Source: Tuctoria greenei
Taxonomy: Eukaryota; Streptophyta; Magnoliopsida; Poales; Poaceae
Direction: 5' to 3'
Assembly: GCA_036927565.1 (NCBI GenBank)
Contig: JAYESD010000001.1
Location: forward strand, 7,502,001 to 7,566,000
DNA length: 64,000 bases
The notes under the pieces are model-generated. The model was given only the letters and a program-made list of their open reading frames with translations, searched no databases and was not told the origin of the DNA. How positions within the stretch are numbered: the stretch's first letter is position 1; each line of letters starts with the position of its first letter. Both the position numbers and the translations under genes were made by a program. Below are positions 42,899 through 53,265 of this stretch, piece after piece.

Positions 42899-45800
42899 TT
42901 ACATGACGTTAGATGCATCTAGCACATTTAATTCACTTCTAAGTCTAGAAAAGGTTTTCTCATCAAGTGGTTTTGTGAAGATATCCGCCAATTGTTCTTC
43001 GGATCTAACACCTTGCAAAGAGATGTCTCCTTTAGCCTCATGATCCCGCAAGAAGTGATGGCGAATATCAATGTGCTTAGTGCGGTAGTGTTGAACGGGG
43101 TTTCTAGCTATCTTAACTGCACTTTCATTGTCACAAAGGAGAGGCACACAACCAAATTTAATTCCAAAGTCCAAAAGGGTTTGCTTCATATATAGAATTT
43201 GGGCACAACATGCACCGGCTGCTATATACTCCGCCTCCGCGGTGGACAAAGCCACGAAATTTTGCTTTTTGCTTGACCAAGATACTAGGGAACGCCCAAG
43301 TAAGTGGCACCCACCGGAGGTACTCTTGCGATCCACACGGCATCCGGCAAAGTCCGAATCCGAGTAACCCAAGAGATAGAAACTAGCGTTCTTGGGGTAC
43401 CACAAACCTACACTTGGGGTATGCTTGAGATACCGAAGTATCCTAAAGACCGCCTTCTTATGCGATTCTTTAGGTGCCGCTTGAAAGCGAGCACACAAGC
43501 ACACACTAAACATGATATCGGGCCTAGATGCGGTAAGATATAACAATGAACCAATCATGGAACGGTAGAGAGATTGATCAATAGGTTTACCGTCCAAGTC
43601 CGCGTCGAGATGACAATTTGTCGCCATTGGAGTACTTCTTGAGCTACAATCTCCCATCTCAAATTTCTTCAAGAGGTCCTTGGTGTACTTCTCTTGGTAG
43701 ATGAAGGTCCCCTCTTGAAGTTGCTTGATTTGAAATCCAAGGAAGAATTTGATCTCTCCAATCATTGACATCTCGAATTCCCTAGACATCATGGTGCCAA
43801 ACTCATGGCTAAGAGATTTGTTAGTTGAGCCAAAAATGATATCATCGACATAAATTTGACAAATAAATAAATCCCCGTCGATGTCCTTGGTGAAGAGTGT
43901 AGTGTCCACCCTCCCGATCTTGAATCCTTGGATGACCAAGAAATCCCTTAGACGTTCATACCATGCCCTAGGTGCTTGCTTGAGCCCGTAGAGCGCCTTG
44001 TGTAACCTATACACATGATTAGGATTCCTCGGATCTTCAAACCCGGGAGGTTGCTCAACATAAACAAGCTCTTTAATATAACCATTAAGAAAGGTACTTT
44101 TAATATCCATTTGATAAAGCATTATATTGTGATGCGAAGCAAAAGCAAGGAGTGTACGAATAGCTTCTAACCGAGCGACCGGAGCGAATGTTTCTCCAAA
44201 GTCTAGTCTTTCAACTTGTGAAAAACCCTTGGCCACAAGTCTTGCCTTGTTGCGGACCACAAAGCCATTCTCTTCTTGCTTGTTGCGGTACACCCACTTC
44301 GTTCCGATGACGTTCTTGTCCTTGGGTCGCTCCTCCAACACCCAAACTTCATTGCGGGTGAAGTTGTTGAGTTCTTCTTGCATAGCCATCACCCAATTTG
44401 GATCTTGGAGTGCTTCCTTTATATGAGTGGGTTCTACACACGAAACAAACGAGTAGTGCTCACAAAATGAAGCGACATGGTGAGAACGAGTACTTACTCC
44501 CCGTGACGGACTTCCGATGATTTGATCAATCGGATGCGCCTTGGAGATGCGTCCATGCCTCATAAGTGATTGTGAAGCACTTGGCGGTGGTGAAGCATCT
44601 TGCTCGTCTTGTGGTTGGACTTGATCTTGGACTTCTTCTTCTTGTTGTTGATGTTGTGTGGCTTGTGAATCTTGCATTGGCAATGGATCATCTTTTTCTT
44701 CTTCATCATCAACTTGAGGTGCCATGGAGGTGTTGATATTGGAACTTGATGCTCCCCCTTGATCATGGCTCTCCTCAACTTCGGGCTTGATGTCTCCAAT
44801 GGTCATGTTTTTCATGGCTTCTCGTAGAGGCTCATCATCTATATCATCATGACCAAAACTCTCCTCTTGGGAGCCATTAGTCTCATCAAACTCAACATCA
44901 CAACTTTCTTCAACTAACCCGGAGGTTTGGTTGAATACTCGATATGCTTTTGAGTTTGACGCATAACCAAGAAAGATACCAACATCACACCTTCTTTCAA
45001 ACTTACCGAGTCTTTTCTTGCGGTAGATGTAGCACTTGCACCCGAAGACTCGGAAGTAGGAGATGTTGGGCTTTCTCCCAATGAGGAGCTCATATGGGGT
45101 CTTTTGAAGTAGTCGATGAAGATAGACCCTATTAGCGGCATGGCACGCCGTGTTGATTGCTTCGGCCCAAAACTTCTTCGACGTGCCATAGTCATCAAGC
45201 ATTGCTCTAGCAAGGGTGATGAGAGTCTTGTTCTTCCTTTCAAGGACACCGTTTTGTTGAGGGGTGTATGTGGCCGAAAACTCATGCTTCACGCCTTCAC
45301 GATCACACCACTCCCCAATGTTGTAGTTCTTGAACTCGGTGGCGTTGTCACTCCGGACCTTGATGATGGGAAGTTGAAATTCCCTTTGAGCATGTTTAGC
45401 AAAGGTCTTGAAGACTTCCGGAGTTTCACCCTTGTCACCTAGAAACAAAGTCCAAGCATATTTAGAATAGTCATCAACAATAACAAGACAATAGAAATTA
45501 CCACCAAGACTTTGATATGTGGACGGTCCAAAGAGGTCCATGTGGAGTAGTTCAAGCAGCTTGGAGGTTGACACCATTGTCTTCATTGGGTGGTGTGAAG
45601 CAACTTGCTTCCCGGCTTGACAAGCACTACAAAGCGTGTTCTTCTCAAACGTGACATCCTTCACGCCGGTCACCATCCCAAGCTTGAATGACTTCTTGAG
45701 CTTGCTCATCCCAATGTGAGCAATGCGTCGATGCCATAGCCAACCCAAACTCGTCTTGGTGAAAAGACAAGTGGTCAAGCTAGCATCCTTGTTAGAGAAG

Positions 45801-46159
45801 TCCACCAAGTAAAGATGTCCATGCCGAAAACCTTTGAAGATTAGTTCTTTGCTAGATTCACTAGTCACTACAACGCCATTCTTGTCAAAGGTGCACGTTA
45901 GTCCAAGATCACATAGTTGTGCAATGGAAAGTAAATTGAAACTAAGAGACTTAACATAGAGCACATTAGAAATGGACAAATCATGCGAAATAGCAATTTT
46001 ACCTAAACCAATTACCTTCCCCTTTGAGTTGTCACCAAAGGTGACTTGTTCATGATTGTCGGGGTTCTCTATTGAGGTGAACATACCATCATTGCCGGTC
46101 ATATGTTGAGTGCACCCTCTATCGAGTACCCAATATTTTCCTCCGGCTTTGTAGTTCAC
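42899..46159 (-). CDS. Copia pol polyprotein, intact frame, 1086 aa
   Basis: The frame encodes, in order, a retropepsin-like motif (VLDRGCTQHMTG, where the usual D-S-G active site reads D-R-G), GAG_pre-integrase (WLWHRRIAHIGM), integrase with catalytic D, D, E (MDLFGP, VRSDNATEF, NGVLERKNKT), reverse transcriptase (VPVAR-type APVARLEAIRTLLA, YVDDIIFGS) and RNase H (YSDSDFAGCRVDRKSTSG, STAEAEYIAAG). Protease Ser to Arg could block maturation; the other catalytic residues look intact. No stop codon interrupts the frame. Gag is in a separate frame upstream (46174-47722 and 49789-50366). Confidence 0.92.
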   Translation of the reverse strand: MNYKAGGKYWVLDRGCTQHMTGNDGMFTSIENPDNHEQVTFGDNSKGKVIGLGKIAISHDLSISNVLYVKSLSFNLLSIAQLCDLGLTCTFDKNGVVVTSESSKELIFKGFRHGHLYLVDFSNKDASLTTCLFTKTSLGWLWHRRIAHIGMSKLKKSFKLGMVTGVKDVTFEKNTLCSACQAGKQVASHHPMKTMVSTSKLLELLHMDLFGPSTYQSLGGNFYCLVIVDDYSKYAWTLFLGDKGETPEVFKTFAKHAQREFQLPIIKVRSDNATEFKNYNIGEWCDREGVKHEFSATYTPQQNGVLERKNKTLITLARAMLDDYGTSKKFWAEAINTACHAANRVYLHRLLQKTPYELLIGRKPNISYFRVFGCKCYIYRKKRLGKFERRCDVGIFLGYASNSKAYRVFNQTSGLVEESCDVEFDETNGSQEESFGHDDIDDEPLREAMKNMTIGDIKPEVEESHDQGGASSSNINTSMAPQVDDEEEKDDPLPMQDSQATQHQQQEEEVQDQVQPQDEQDASPPPSASQSLMRHGRISKAHPIDQIIGSPSRGVSTRSHHVASFCEHYSFVSCVEPTHIKEALQDPNWVMAMQEELNNFTRNEVWVLEERPKDKNVIGTKWVYRNKQEENGFVVRNKARLVAKGFSQVERLDFGETFAPVARLEAIRTLLAFASHHNIMLYQMDIKSTFLNGYIKELVYVEQPPGFEDPRNPNHVYRLHKALYGLKQAPRAWYERLRDFLVIQGFKIGRVDTTLFTKDIDGDLFICQIYVDDIIFGSTNKSLSHEFGTMMSREFEMSMIGEIKFFLGFQIKQLQEGTFIYQEKYTKDLLKKFEMGDCSSRSTPMATNCHLDADLDGKPIDQSLYRSMIGSLLYLTASRPDIMFSVCLCARFQAAPKESHKKAVFRILRYLKHTPSVGLWYPKNASFYLLGYSDSDFAGCRVDRKSTSGGCHLLGRSLVSWSSKKQNFVALSTAEAEYIAAGACCAQILYMKQTLLDFGIKFGCVPLLCDNESAVKIARNPVQHYRTKHIDIRHHFLRDHEAKGDISLQGVRSEEQLADIFTKPLDEKTFSRLRSELNVLDASNVM

Positions 46160-47708
46160 CTACACACATGAAGTTAGTTTTTGAGTTTAGGCACCCAAGC
46201 CAACTTAGGTCCTTGTATGTGTGATACAAGTGATTTTGGGACCCAAAGTTGCTTGGGGAGCTTCCCCTTCATGCCCTTAATGTCTTTGCCGATGAACCTT
46301 GCCTTCACCTTGCCACCTACTTTGCTCAAGAGATAGTGGTAATCATTGAAAGTAGATTTGTAGTTAGGAGGCAATTTGGGAGAAGGACGGTTGGGAAGAG
46401 GACACTCCCTCGTGTGATGTCCGGTGACCTCACAATGTTGACAATAGGAACCAACTTCTTTGATGAAGCTTGTCCTAAGCTCCGGTGAGGGCACCTTTCC
46501 TTTGTTGAGTACCGGGAAGGATCCAAGTCCTCTCTTGTTGAAGCCTTTAGCTTGTTGGTAGAGGATTTCCTTGTGCTTGTCCTCCCCCTTAGAAAGTCTT
46601 GCCACACTAGTGCGGAGACTTTCAATCTCGTCCATCAACTCCTTCTCCCTGGGGCTTGCTTTCAACGGCAAAGACTTATTCAAAATATTAGTGGCATGTG
46701 AAATAGTTGATACCTTGCCATCAAGGGTTTCCTTTTTCATGTTTTTAAATTTTAGTTCAATTGCTTCATAAGCAAGGTTGAGCACTTTGTGTTCTTGAAC
46801 CAAGTCATTGTGCTTTCCCAAGAGTGCTTGATTTGCTAAGTCAATCTCATGATGATTAAGCTTGATTTGAGCATTTTCCTCCTCGATTTGCTTGACATGT
46901 GATTTGAGTGTGTCATGCTCTTTAAGTATGGTTACATACTTGTCATGCAAATAGAGCTTCACACTCTCAAGCTTAGCACAAGCTTGTTCAAGTGCCTTAA
47001 CCTTGCTCTTCTCCCTTTTTATGATGACATGGTATTCATTAATCATAGATGCTAATTCATCGGGGGAGAGCTCATCATCATCATCGCTAGAGTCGTCACG
47101 TACCTTAGTGTTACCTTTTGCCATGAGGCACATAGGAGGTGGACGAAGAGGTGAGTTATCCTTGTTGACGATGGCAAGCCCTGCCAAGTTTTCTTCATCT
47201 TCACTCTCTTCGTCGCTTGATTCTTCATCCGTGATCCACTCATTGGCCTCGCACATGAAGACTTTTTGAGGCCCTCTTCTCTTCTTTGGAAAGAGCTTGG
47301 TCTTCTTGCCTTTGTCAAATTTCATCTTTCCAAAGGAGCGTTTGGGCTTGACCTCTTCTTCATCTTCATCATTTTCTTCTAACTTTCGATGCTTTCCCTT
47401 GTGGTTGTCCTTCCTCTTGTCCGGTCTTGGACAATCATATGATATGTGGCCTTGATCACCACAATTATAGCATGTCTTGTTTTCATCTTTTCTTGGGAGG
47501 AAGGCTTTCTTCTTGGGATCAAATGAGTATCCCTTCTTTGCGATCTTGGAGTTTAGACGTGAGAATTTTCTCATCGTCAATGCAAGCTCATCATCGTCTT
47601 CTTCGCTTATTGTCTGCTCTTCTTCACTTGAGCTAGGCTCAACCACTTTCTTCTTTTTAGGAGTTGTCTTCTTGGTTGAAGCCTTGAGAGCAATGGTTTT
47701 TGACGATG

Positions 47709-47722
47709 ACTCCTCCACCATT
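47709..47722. other. LINE target-site duplication, left copy (14 bp)
   Basis: ACTCCTCCACCATT at 47709-47722 is identical to 49775-49788. Confidence 0.9.
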
Positions 47723-49774
47723 AAGTTATTAAGGAGAAGAAGGAGTCTTATAAGGGTTGGCATCATGAGAGAAGTGCAAGTAACATGGCGAAGTATAAAG
47801 AGGCTAAGAAAAATGCTAGGCGTGTTGTGAGTAAAGCAAGGGGGCAGGCCTATGATGCGCTATATGAGAGGCTAGGGACAAAGGAAGGCGAAAAGGATAT
47901 ATACAAGATGACAAAACTTCGCGAGAGAAAGGTGAGAGATCTCAACCAAGTCAAATGCATTAAGGATGAGGCAGGCCAAATTCTATTGAAGGAGGAAGAA
48001 ATTAGGGACAGATGGCGGGACTACTTCAATGGACTATTCAATGACGGGAATGAGAGTATTAGGTTCGAGTTGGATGACTCATTTGATGACATCAACAGAC
48101 GATTTGTGCGGAGGATACAAGAGTCCGAGGTTAGAGAGGCCCTAAAAAGGATGAAAGGAGGAAAGGCCCACGGCCCCGATGATGTCCCCATTGAGGTGTG
48201 GAGATGTCTAGGGGATGTAGCAATAGTATGGCTCACTAAACTATTCAACCGCATTTTTCAGTCAAACAAAATGCCTGAAGAGTGGCGGAAAAGTATTTTA
48301 GTACCCATCTTCAAAAATAAAGGAGATGTTCAAAGTTGTACTAATTATCGAGGAATTAAGCTCATGAGTCATACTATGAAGCTCTGGGAGAGAGTGATTG
48401 AACACCGCTTGAGGAAAGTGACCAATGTCACTAAAAACCAGTTTGGTTTTATGCCTGGGAGGTCCACTATGGAGGCGATTTTCTTACTCCGTCAGCTTAT
48501 GGAGAGGTATAGGGAGCAAAAGAAGGATCTACATTTAGTGTTCATTGACTTGGAGAAGGCATACGATAAGGTACCAAGACCGGTCATGTGGTGGGCACTA
48601 GAGAAACACAAAGTCCCAACAAAGTACATTAACCTTATCAAGGATATGTACGATAATGTGGTGACAAGTGTGCGCGTAAGAGATAGTGAGACCGACACTT
48701 TTCCTATCACGATAGGGTTACACCAAGGATCAACCTTAAGTCCTTACATCTTTTCCTTAGTGATGGATGAGGTGTCGAAGGATATACAAGGGGATATCCC
48801 TTGGTGTATGCTCTTTGCTGATGATGTAGTGTTGGTAGATGAAACTAGGGATGGTGTTGATAGAAAATTGGAGCTATGGAGGCAGACCTTAGAGTCTAAG
48901 GGGTTTAGAATTAGTAGAACCAAGACCGAGTATATGAGATGCGACTTTAGTGATGTCGGGTGCGAGGATGGTAATGTTAGTTTACAAGGACAAGTAGTAC
49001 CTAGGAGGGACACATTTCGATATTTAGGATCAATGTTACAAAGCAATGGTGATATTGATGAAGATGTTTGCCACAGGATCAAGATCGGGTGGATGAAGTG
49101 GCGACAAGCATCTGGAATCTTATGTGATAAGAAAGTTCCACAAAAATTGAAAGGAAAATTCTATAGGACGGTGATTAGACCTGCGATGCTGTATGGAGCA
49201 GAATGTTGGCCAACTAAAAGGCAACATGTTCAACAAATGAGTGTTGCGGAGATGCGCATGCTACGGTGGATGTGCGGTCACACAAGAAGAGACAAAATTA
49301 GGAACGAAGTAATACGTGATAGGGTAGGGGTGGCACCGATTGAGGAGAAGCTAGTCCAACATCGCCTACGGTGGTTTGGGCATATCCAGCGGAGACCTCC
49401 AGACGCACCGGTTAACAGTGGGATTATAAAGAGTGGAGAAAATTTTAGGAGGGGTAGAGGTCGACCAAGGTTGACATGGCAGGAGGCGGTGAAACGAGAT
49501 TTAAAGGAGTGGGACATACCTAGAGATTTGGCTCATGATAGGACTGCATGGAAATTAGCAATTCATGTGCCAGAATCTTAGTTTATTCGTAATTTGTTAC
49601 TCTTATCTTCTTTCTTATTAACCCATTTCTAGAATAAATAAAATGTAGATTTTTTTTTTTTTACTTTCATCTTATTTTCTATTACTTTTCTTCAAAATTG
49701 TTGGGTTTCATTTCTAGCCGACCCCAACTTGTTTGGGACAAAGGCTTGGTTGTTGTTGTTGTTGTTGTTGTTGT
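47723..49774 (+). mobile_element. 5'-truncated RTE-type LINE inserted in the Copia gag
   Basis: Plus-strand element that starts directly after the 14-bp duplication and ends with the diagnostic 3' tail of plant RTE elements (CCGACCCCAACTTGTTTGGG and GTT repeats). The endonuclease part is missing, as expected for 5' truncation. It carries a full-length RT-containing frame (47785-49581). Confidence 0.92.
47785..49581 (+). CDS. RTE LINE reverse transcriptase (598 aa), 5'-truncated
   Basis: The ORF contains RT blocks (NYRGIKLMSHTMKLWERV, QFGFMPGRSTMEAIFLLRQL, FIDLEKAYDKVPR, YRQG-type LHQGSTLSPYIFSLV, and the catalytic FADDVVLV box), followed by the C-terminal RTE region (RYLGSMLQSNGDI, AECWPTKRQHVQ, LRWFGHIQRRP). 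No endonuclease domain is present upstream, so this copy could not insert itself. The frame is uninterrupted, suggesting recent insertion. Confidence 0.9.
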   Translation: MAKYKEAKKNARRVVSKARGQAYDALYERLGTKEGEKDIYKMTKLRERKVRDLNQVKCIKDEAGQILLKEEEIRDRWRDYFNGLFNDGNESIRFELDDSFDDINRRFVRRIQESEVREALKRMKGGKAHGPDDVPIEVWRCLGDVAIVWLTKLFNRIFQSNKMPEEWRKSILVPIFKNKGDVQSCTNYRGIKLMSHTMKLWERVIEHRLRKVTNVTKNQFGFMPGRSTMEAIFLLRQLMERYREQKKDLHLVFIDLEKAYDKVPRPVMWWALEKHKVPTKYINLIKDMYDNVVTSVRVRDSETDTFPITIGLHQGSTLSPYIFSLVMDEVSKDIQGDIPWCMLFADDVVLVDETRDGVDRKLELWRQTLESKGFRISRTKTEYMRCDFSDVGCEDGNVSLQGQVVPRRDTFRYLGSMLQSNGDIDEDVCHRIKIGWMKWRQASGILCDKKVPQKLKGKFYRTVIRPAMLYGAECWPTKRQHVQQMSVAEMRMLRWMCGHTRRDKIRNEVIRDRVGVAPIEEKLVQHRLRWFGHIQRRPPDAPVNSGIIKSGENFRRGRGRPRLTWQEAVKRDLKEWDIPRDLAHDRTAWKLAIHVPES

Positions 49775-49788
49775 ACTCCTCCACCATT
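49775..49788. other. LINE target-site duplication, right copy (14 bp)
   Basis: ACTCCTCCACCATT at 49775-49788, identical to 47709-47722. Confidence 0.9.
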
Positions 49789-50413
49789 CCAAGTACGCTC
49801 ATCTCATGAGCATGAATTTCTCCAATCAGCTCCGAAACTTCAATGTTGTCAAGTGACTCTTTTTGGAGCATTAAATTGATAATGTTGTACTTGGGCTTGG
49901 GTAGAAGCATGAGGATCTTGCGGTTGATAAGTCCCTTTCCAAGAGAAGCAATGTCAAGTGCGTTAATCTCCTCAATGAGCACATTTAAACGAGAAAACAT
50001 TTGGTTAACATTCTCATGAGAAAGCATTTTGAATTCATCATACTTGGATTTTAGCAAGTGATATTTGAGTTCTTTAACACGAGATGAGCCCTCATGTATT
50101 TCAATTAAACATGCCCAAATTTCACAAGCTTTCTCCTTACTAGCAATCCTAGCAAATACGTCTTGACTTATACATTCATAAATTGCGTTTCTAGCTTTAG
50201 CATCCCATTTTAGTTGATCACCAACATAGTTAAGATTTCCAAACCCCGCATGGGTCGCTTCCCAAACTTCGGGAGCAATAGCCTCTAGGTAGGCACGCAT
50301 GCGTGCTTTCCAATAGGCAAAGTTCTTGCCCTCGAAGGTAGGAACCGAACCCCCATTCTTGGCCATTTTAGCTCTCTAGCGGTGAGGCTAGAATGATCCA
50401 ATGAGCAACGAGG

Positions 50414-50424
50414 CTCTGATACCA
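50414..50424 (-). other. Primer-binding site of the nested Copia element
   Basis: Minus strand TGGTATCAGAG, next to the LTR that starts at 50427. Same sequence and 2-bp spacer as the left Copia element. Confidence 0.9.
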
Positions 50425-50426
50425 AT

Positions 50427-51800
50427 TGTAAGGATCGAAACGCCCAAGAGGGGGGGGTAAATTGGGCTTTCTTTCAAATTTTAAGGTAATTAAAAGCTAA
50501 CAACTTAAAGCCCAATTCCCTATGCGATTAATCTATGCAATCAATGTAAATTAAAGTTGCGGAATGAAGATTGCATAAATGTAAAAGGGAGAGGGATGCA
50601 AACGCTCAAGGGACACGGAGTTTATCCCGTGGTTCGGCAAGATCACAAGGATCTTCCTACATCCACGTTGTGGCACCCACCGAAGGGTTTTGCCACTCCC
50701 AAGTCACCAAGACAAGGGGGTCTTCACTATTCTTCTCCGTTCGCCAACCTTGGCAAGGTGGAGCTCAAGCCTTGTACACTTTGAATCCTCCAGGCTTCCA
50801 CAATCCTCTTGGCAAGCTCCGGAAGTCTCACACACACCAAGGGACACTCCCTTATAGCTCTCACTCCACTAGAGATTCCAATCACCAAGAATGGAGGCAC
50901 ACAAGCACTATCTCTAGCTAGTTCTAGCCTATCTCTTGGTGTACAAATGATGAACAATGATGTGAAAGTGGTAGCTCTATGTCTTGAATGCTCTAGGATG
51001 TGTAGAGTATGTCTGGGCTTCAAGTCTTATCGATTTGACAGGTTGAAGGGGTATAAATAGCTAGCCTCCACGAAATAGCCGTTGGAAAAGTAGGCTGACA
51101 TCACTTCTCTGCGAACACCGGATGATCCGATGTCTCCCCTTCATTTATCATCAGTCAAAGCTAAATTAGATAATGTCACTGTGTCAGATGTGACCGTTGT
51201 TAGACCGATGTTGACCTTGTCTTCTCATCGGATGATCCGGTGGCTCTTCCTCCAGAATTTGCTTGATCTTGATGCTTACTGGAGTAATCGACCCATGTGT
51301 GTAATTCTGCACATCGGATGATCCGGTGCTTCACTTGGTCCAATGGTATTGCAAACTGTACTAATGGACCGATGTCACTGAGCCACTCACATCGGATGAT
51401 CCGGTGAGTGCATTTGTCTGAGGTCTTCTTCTTTAGTTGAACCAACTCGACCGATGTAGTCAACTCATAAAACGTCGGATGATCCGGTGTGTTCAACTTG
51501 TTGACTTCGAGTTGTTTTGAGTTGTTCTTTTGGAATTTGAACTTGGACCTCTTTGACACTTGTTTTGAATGTTGTTTTGATAGTCTTCAAGCATTGAGTG
51601 ATGTCAAGTTAGAGCTTTCACTTCTTATCTTCATATGATTTGATTTGATCTCATTAGTTGATTTTATATGGGTCTCCAATGTAATTTTGATTTCATTTGA
51701 TTGAGTGTTATTGGGACCTTGCATTCACAAATTCATTAGTAATATCGAATGGTTGTCAATAATCACCAAAACCGTACCTCATGGGGCCTAGATGCTTTCA
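50427..51800 (-). repeat. 5' LTR of the nested Copia element (1374 bp)
   Basis: It aligns along its full length with the 3' LTR (37650-39009), apart from a few short indels (for example the extra bases near 50529) and scattered substitutions. It has the same CATCGGATGATCCGGTG motif set and is followed by the second copy of ACAGG. Confidence 0.93.
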
Positions 51801-51805
51801 ACAGG

Positions 51806-53245
51806 AAATTCGAGAAGCACTAACAAAGGATGAGGAAATCCAAGATAGTAAGGAAATGACTAAAGAGGGGAGAGAATTCAGGTTTGATGAGGATGATCAT
51901 GGTACCTTATGACTTGGAAAAAGGATTGTCATGTCTAATGTAAAGCATATTTCGGAGAAAATATTAAAAGAGGCACATGACTCGTCATACTCAATTCATC
52001 CCGGTTGTACAAATATGTACAATGAATTGAAGACATGTTATTGGTGGACTAGCATGAAAAAGGACATAGCCGAATATGTAGCTTTGTGTGATGTGTGCCA
52101 ACGAGTCAAAGTTGAACACCAAAGGCCAGCTGGATTATTGCAACCATTGAAGGTTCCAAAATAGAAGTGGGAAGAAATTGGGATGGACTTTATAGTTGGT
52201 TTACCGCGTATCCAGTCCGGTTATAACTCCATATGAGTAATTGTGGATCGTTTGACCAAGTCAGCTCACTTTATTCCTGCCAAGACCACATATACCGCCG
52301 CGAAGCTAGCAGAGTTATATATGGAGCATATTGTGTGCCGACATGTAGTACCAAAGAAGATAGTACGGATAGAGGTTCTCAATTTACCTCTAGGTTCTGA
52401 GAGAAACTACATGAAGCATTGGGAACAAGATTAAATTTTAGCTCAACATATCATCTGCAAACCGATGGACAAACCGAGAGGACAAATCAGATTTTGGAGG
52501 ATATGTTAAGAGCTTGTGCTTTGAAGCACGGGAAAAGTTGGGACAAGAGTTTGCCATATGCAAAATTTTCATATAACAATAGTTACCAAGCAAGCTTGAA
52601 AATGTCACCCTATGAAGCACTATATGGGAGGAAGTGTAGGACACCTTTGTTCTGGAACGAGACAAGAGAAAATCAAGTGCTTGGACCTGCCATGTTGTAA
52701 GAAGCCGGGAAACAAGTTTAGATTATTCGTGAAAATTTGAAAGCTGCTCAATCGAGGCAAAAAAGATATTCGGACAATAGGAGAAGAAAACTAGTCTTTG
52801 AAGTGGGAGACTTCGTCTACCTTAAGGTGTCACCCATGCGAGGTCATAAGAGGTTTAATATCAGAGGCAAGTTAGCACCTCGCTATATTGGATCGTTCAA
52901 GATTTTGGACAAAAGAGGAGAAGTGGCATATAAGTTGGAGATATCAGCTTATCTTTCAGATGTACATGATGTGTTTCATGTTTCCCAGCTCAAGAAGTGT
53001 TTAAAGGTACCAGAAGAACAAGTGCTAATGGAAGAATTGGAACTAGAGACAGATTTGACGTATGTCGAGCAACCGGTCAAGATCTTGGAAACCAAGAAGA
53101 GGGTCACAAGAAACAGTATTATTAGATGGTGCAAAGTACAATGGAAGAATCATACATAATCATAAGCAACATGGGAATTGAAGGATGATCTCAAGAAAGA
53201 TTTTCTACCTCTCTTTCCTTCCACGTCGAATCTCGAGGGCGAGAT
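51806..53245 (+). pseudogene. Gypsy integrase and chromodomain remnant
   Basis: After the Copia insertion the Gypsy frame resumes with a zinc-binding region (YWWTSMKKDIAEYVALCDVCQ) and the integrase core (WEEIGMDFIVGLPR, VDRLTKSAHFIPAKTTY; later FNFSSTYHLQTDGQTERTNQ in a shifted frame). About 52740-53240 gives the C-terminal part (SRQKRYSDNRRRKLVFEVGD and a chromodomain-like PVKILETKKRVTRNSIIRW, then ATWELKDDLKKDFL). Stops near 52162, 52237 and 52432 and a frameshift near 52380 interrupt it. The chromodomain places the element in the chromovirus (Tekay/Del) branch. Confidence 0.83.
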
Positions 53246-53265
53246 TCATTTTAAGTGGGTAGGTT

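Larger units (their letters stand above)
46174..50366 (-). pseudogene. Copia gag, split by an inserted LINE
   Basis: The N-terminal part (50366-49789) starts MAKNGGSVPTFEGKNFAYWK and carries the Copia gag core. After the LINE it resumes at 47722 (MVEESSSKTIALKAST) with a Lys-rich stretch, a CCHC knuckle (CYNCGDQGHISYDC) and a long charged coiled-coil C-terminus ending near 46174. The 14-bp duplication flanks the LINE, so the parts belonged together before insertion. The frame is interrupted by the LINE, so this copy cannot make Gag. Confidence 0.88.
37650..51800 (-). mobile_element. Nested Ty1/Copia SIRE-like retrotransposon, 14,151 bp, target duplication ACAGG
   Basis: Two long LTRs (37650-39009 and 50427-51800) flank minus-strand gag, pol and an extra third ORF. 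The identical 5-mer ACAGG at 37645-37649 and 51801-51805 is the target-site duplication. The primer-binding site (50414-50424) and a polypurine tract next to the left LTR fix the orientation. By eye the LTRs differ at only a few percent of positions, so insertion is relatively recent. The RTE LINE at 47723-49774 sits inside gag. Confidence 0.95.

Noticed and set aside
49692..49774. Asn-rich C-terminal stretch of the Copia gag reading (NNNNNNNN)
   Set aside because: It is the antisense translation of the GTT tail of the LINE and not part of the gag protein.
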